A stretch of DNA of 8,372 nucleotides from Alphaproteobacteria bacterium UBA7314 (lineage in GTDB: Bacteria; Pseudomonadota; Alphaproteobacteria; MPNO01; UBA830), in contig DKQG01000011.1 in the NCBI GenBank assembly GCA_002471575.1, forward strand, positions 10,235-18,606, in the 5' to 3' direction. Shown piece after piece: positions 6,474 to 8,372 of the stretch. Each line of letters begins with the position of its first letter. Position 1 is the first letter of the stretch. The notes under the pieces are model-generated. The model was given only the letters and a program-made list of their open reading frames with translations, did no database searches and was not told the origin of the DNA. The translations under genes were made by a program, and so were the position numbers.

Positions 6474-7370
6474 TTGCCTCTCGACGTTAGCGTCATCATT
6501 CCTGCCTACCGGGCGGAGTCGACGATCGGACGCGCACTGCGAAGCGTCGCTGCCCAGACCGCGCCGCCGACGGAAGTGATCGTAGTCGATGACGGGTCAC
6601 CGGACCGCACGGCCGCGACGGCCGAGGCCTGCCGCGCAGAAATGGGTGGTATCGCCCTTAGAGTGGTGCGCCAACAAAATGCGGGCGCCGGGGCGGCCCG
6701 CAACGAGGCCATCCGGAACGCCGGGTCGGCATATGTCGCTTTCCTAGATGCAGACGACGAATGGTTGCCGGAAAAACTGGAACGCAGCTTCGACGTTCTG
6801 AACGGTGCAGGCCTCGACCTGGTCTCGCACAATTACGATGCCATCGCGCCAGACGGCTCCGTCGCCCGCGTCGACTGCGCGGCCAAATACCGCGAAGGCC
6901 CGGACCCGTTCGCAACACTCTACCGCAAGGGCTTTCTTGCAACGTCGACGCTGATTACTCGCCGCGACCTAGTGGTCTCTGCAGGCGGATTCGATACGAC
7001 GCTCGCCAATGCCCAGGATTTCGATCTCTGGCTCGCGATCCTTCAAGACCGGACTATCTCGTTCGAGGTCTTCGACGACGCGCTTACTCGCTACCACGTG
7101 ATCGAGGGCAGCATCACGGCCCACACGGAGCGCCGTGTTCGGTGCTGCCTCGAAATCGCACTCCGGTTTGCACCGACGCTGGGCTCCAGCAAATACATCA
7201 ACCTCTGGATGCGGACTCTTGCCGTTTATCTTGAAGCCTGCCGGGCCTATCGCAGCCGCAACCGTTATGTGATGGCGCTCACTGCCGCTGTGAGAGCCGG
7301 TCCGGCCCTGATCGTGATGGCAGTAAAAGCCGCTGCGACGACACCGCCGTCGCGTCAAATGTGGTTGTGA
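6474..7370 (+). CDS. Family 2 glycosyltransferase (GT-A fold)
   Basis: A 298-residue GT2 glycosyltransferase that should transfer a sugar from a nucleotide-sugar donor onto a growing surface glycan (capsule, O antigen or lipopolysaccharide). The N terminus has the typical SVIIPAYRAESTIGRALRSV. VVDDGS (37-42) binds the nucleotide and DADD (92-95) is the DXD metal motif. QDFDLWL (181-187) stands where many relatives have an ED-W/F-DL acceptor-site motif, with Gln for Glu. A hydrophobic C-terminal stretch (about 265-288) could attach it to the membrane. The start is TTG at 6474, with CAGGA 8 bases upstream; no ATG or GTG is in frame between there and the previous gene, and homology begins at residue 4. 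It converges on the phosphatase gene with a 24-base gap and no visible terminator. The sugar and the acceptor cannot be told from sequence. Confidence 0.9.
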   Translation: MPLDVSVIIPAYRAESTIGRALRSVAAQTAPPTEVIVVDDGSPDRTAATAEACRAEMGGIALRVVRQQNAGAGAARNEAIRNAGSAYVAFLDADDEWLPEKLERSFDVLNGAGLDLVSHNYDAIAPDGSVARVDCAAKYREGPDPFATLYRKGFLATSTLITRRDLVVSAGGFDTTLANAQDFDLWLAILQDRTISFEVFDDALTRYHVIEGSITAHTERRVRCCLEIALRFAPTLGSSKYINLWMRTLAVYLEACRAYRSRNRYVMALTAAVRAGPALIVMAVKAAATTPPSRQMWL

Positions 7371-7394
7371 GACGGCTACTTCCGACCACGCGCC

Positions 7395-7982
7395 TTATCG
7401 CCCGATAACCTCGAACCTTTCATCTGCCAGCACCCTTGCCGCCTCGGCATCCCGCGCGCCGTAACCGTCCGAGACCAGAATGCCGAGAGGTAGGCCCGCC
7501 GCTTTTCCCGCAGCCAGGTCCGAAACGCTGTCCCCGAGAATCCGACTTCGGCTCAAATCCAGATTCAGGTCGTCGGCTGCTCGGATCAGCATCCCGGGAG
7601 CAGGTTTCCGGTACAGCGAATGCGCCGGTCCACCGGCATCGGGCGGCGGATGGGGACAGGCATAGGTCGCATCGATGACTACATCCTCTGAAGCGAGCAA
7701 ATCGTAAAGACGCGCCTGAACCGCGTGAAAATCGTCCCAGCCATAATACCCCCGCCCAATCCCCGACTGGTTGGTGACGATCACCACCGCATGGCCGTCT
7801 TTATTCGCCTGCCAGATATCCCCTAGCACCGAACCGATTAGTACAACCGCTGCGGGGTCAGAGAGGTAATCGACCAGTTCGATCAGCGTGCCGTCACGAT
7901 CCAGAAACAACGCCGGATTGTTGCCGGCAGGGTGGGACGTCCGGATATCGCACCACAGATCGCCGTTTTCGCTCAGGGTCAT
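7395..7982 (-). CDS. HAD-IIIA phosphatase, GmhB / histidinol-phosphatase-like, with degenerate zinc site
   Basis: A 195-residue HAD-superfamily IIIA hydrolase closest to D-glycero-D-manno-heptose 1,7-bisphosphate 7-phosphatase (GmhB), an enzyme of ADP- or GDP-heptose synthesis. Motif I is ALFLDRDGTL (Asp28, Asp30), motif II TNQSGIGRGYY (70-80), motif III YRKPAPGM (Lys126) and motif IV LGDSVSDL (Asp151, Asp155), so catalysis should be intact. In GmhB a zinc loop has Cys-X-His and then Cys-X-Cys before RKP. Here CPH remains (Cys109, His111), but the second pair is Ser122 and Tyr124. The start at 7982 is preferred because it lies 13 bases after the upstream stop and 19 residues before the domain. 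A longer frame to 8078 would overlap the upstream gene by 83 bases. The ribosome site is weak (GCGGTAA). With the adjacent GT2 gene, a role in making a sugar for surface glycan is likely; whether the substrate is heptose is unsure. Confidence 0.8.
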   Translation of the reverse strand: MTLSENGDLWCDIRTSHPAGNNPALFLDRDGTLIELVDYLSDPAAVVLIGSVLGDIWQANKDGHAVVIVTNQSGIGRGYYGWDDFHAVQARLYDLLASEDVVIDATYACPHPPPDAGGPAHSLYRKPAPGMLIRAADDLNLDLSRSRILGDSVSDLAAGKAAGLPLGILVSDGYGARDAEAARVLADERFEVIGR

Positions 7983-7995
7983 TTTTACCGCCGGG

Positions 7996-8372
7996 TTAGC
8001 TTCTGACGGCCCAGCGAACCGGAAAACGGATTTTCGTCTCCCGACCAGGAAAACGCGGCGCGGAGTTTCGCCAGACACCTATCGGCCAGTCTGCGCGGGG
8101 GCTTACGTCGTATCCAAGCAGCACCGCTGCCCAGTTCGTTTCCCCGCCCTCATCGTAGTGCAGTGCGAACACGCCTGCCCGTGCCATGTTGGTTGCAGCC
8201 CAGGCTTTCAGATATTCGCATGCGATTTTCCGAAAATCTTTAGGCTGCGGCCTTGCCGGAATATCCGCGAATTCAGGTATCGGCTGTCCCGCTTCCCCGG
8301 TGTAGACCGACACGACCATTAAAACGCGGAACGACGCAAAATTGCCGGGACTGGCAAAAAGCACAAGTGCCG
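7996..8372 (-). CDS. Unrecognised protein, C-terminal part (runs off the window)
   Basis: An open frame enters from the right edge and ends at TAA 7998-7996, giving about 125 residues of C-terminal sequence. I do not recognise the family. The visible part starts with a mildly hydrophobic stretch (LVLFASPGNFASFRVLMVVS), continues with a soluble region containing PKDFRKIACEYLKAWAATN and ALHYDEGGETNWAAVLLGYD, and ends with a basic tail (RETKIRFPVRWAVRS). Codon use looks like real coding sequence. It is followed after 13 bases by the phosphatase start, which suggests one minus-strand operon. GTG at 8364 and ATG at 8319 are possible starts but neither has a good ribosome site, so the true start is probably outside the window. 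The hydrophobic beginning could be the last membrane segment of a larger envelope protein; that is a guess. Confidence 0.55.
   Translation of the reverse strand, partial: ALVLFASPGNFASFRVLMVVSVYTGEAGQPIPEFADIPARPQPKDFRKIACEYLKAWAATNMARAGVFALHYDEGGETNWAAVLLGYDVSPRADWPIGVWRNSAPRFPGRETKIRFPVRWAVRS

Noticed and set aside
6434..6490. 18-codon ATG frame overlapping the glycosyltransferase start
   Set aside because: It could be a leader peptide, but it has no ribosome site and no recognisable attenuator structure; a chance frame is more likely.
7371..7394. Possible terminator between the glycosyltransferase and phosphatase genes
   Set aside because: The gap is only 24 bases and shows no hairpin.
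7983..8078. Longer N terminus for the HAD phosphatase
   Set aside because: It would overlap the upstream minus-strand gene by 83 bases, adds 32 residues not expected in the family, and a start at 7982 fits the operon spacing.

Overview
The window looks like a piece of a GC-rich proteobacterial chromosome, most likely an alphaproteobacterium. This rests on overall composition, codon use and gene families; there is no rRNA or other marker to prove it. I see no tRNA, rRNA, CRISPR array, insertion sequence or phage gene. Seven complete protein genes and one partial gene fill almost all of the sequence.

Region 1 (1-6388) reads as a catabolic locus for an unidentified carboxylic acid or amide. A plus-strand gene (91-1071) encodes a leaderless protein of the 4,5-dihydroxyphthalate decarboxylase-like / type 2 periplasmic-binding-protein fold. 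It converges on a minus-strand pair: an HpcH/HpaI-type class II aldolase (2491-3354), then an amidase-signature hydrolase (1126-2469) starting 21 bases downstream. Diverging from the aldolase across a 152-base control region is a plus-strand pair: a crotonase-fold protein (3507-4310) and, 2 bases later, a 691-residue NDP-forming acyl-CoA synthetase (4313-6388). A working model is that the amidase releases an acid, the synthetase makes its CoA thioester, the crotonase isomerises or hydrates it, and the aldolase cleaves a hydroxy-oxo acid. Order and substrate are inference. The crotonase-ligase order recalls the ferB-ferA layout of feruloyl-CoA metabolism in Sphingobium, but the crotonase lacks both canonical hydratase glutamates.

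Region 2 (6389-8372) switches to surface-glycan functions. A family 2 glycosyltransferase (6474-7370, plus) converges on a GmhB-like HAD phosphatase (7395-7982, minus). Upstream of the phosphatase, in the same direction, is the C-terminal part of an unrecognised protein that runs off the right edge (7996-8372). The phosphatase keeps all HAD catalytic motifs but has lost half of the zinc-binding cysteines.

The points most worth following are the divergent catabolic locus with its isomerase-like crotonase, the leaderless binding-protein-fold gene, the degenerate zinc site in the phosphatase, and several short palindromes in the two control regions. I found no clear evidence of a wholly new system.
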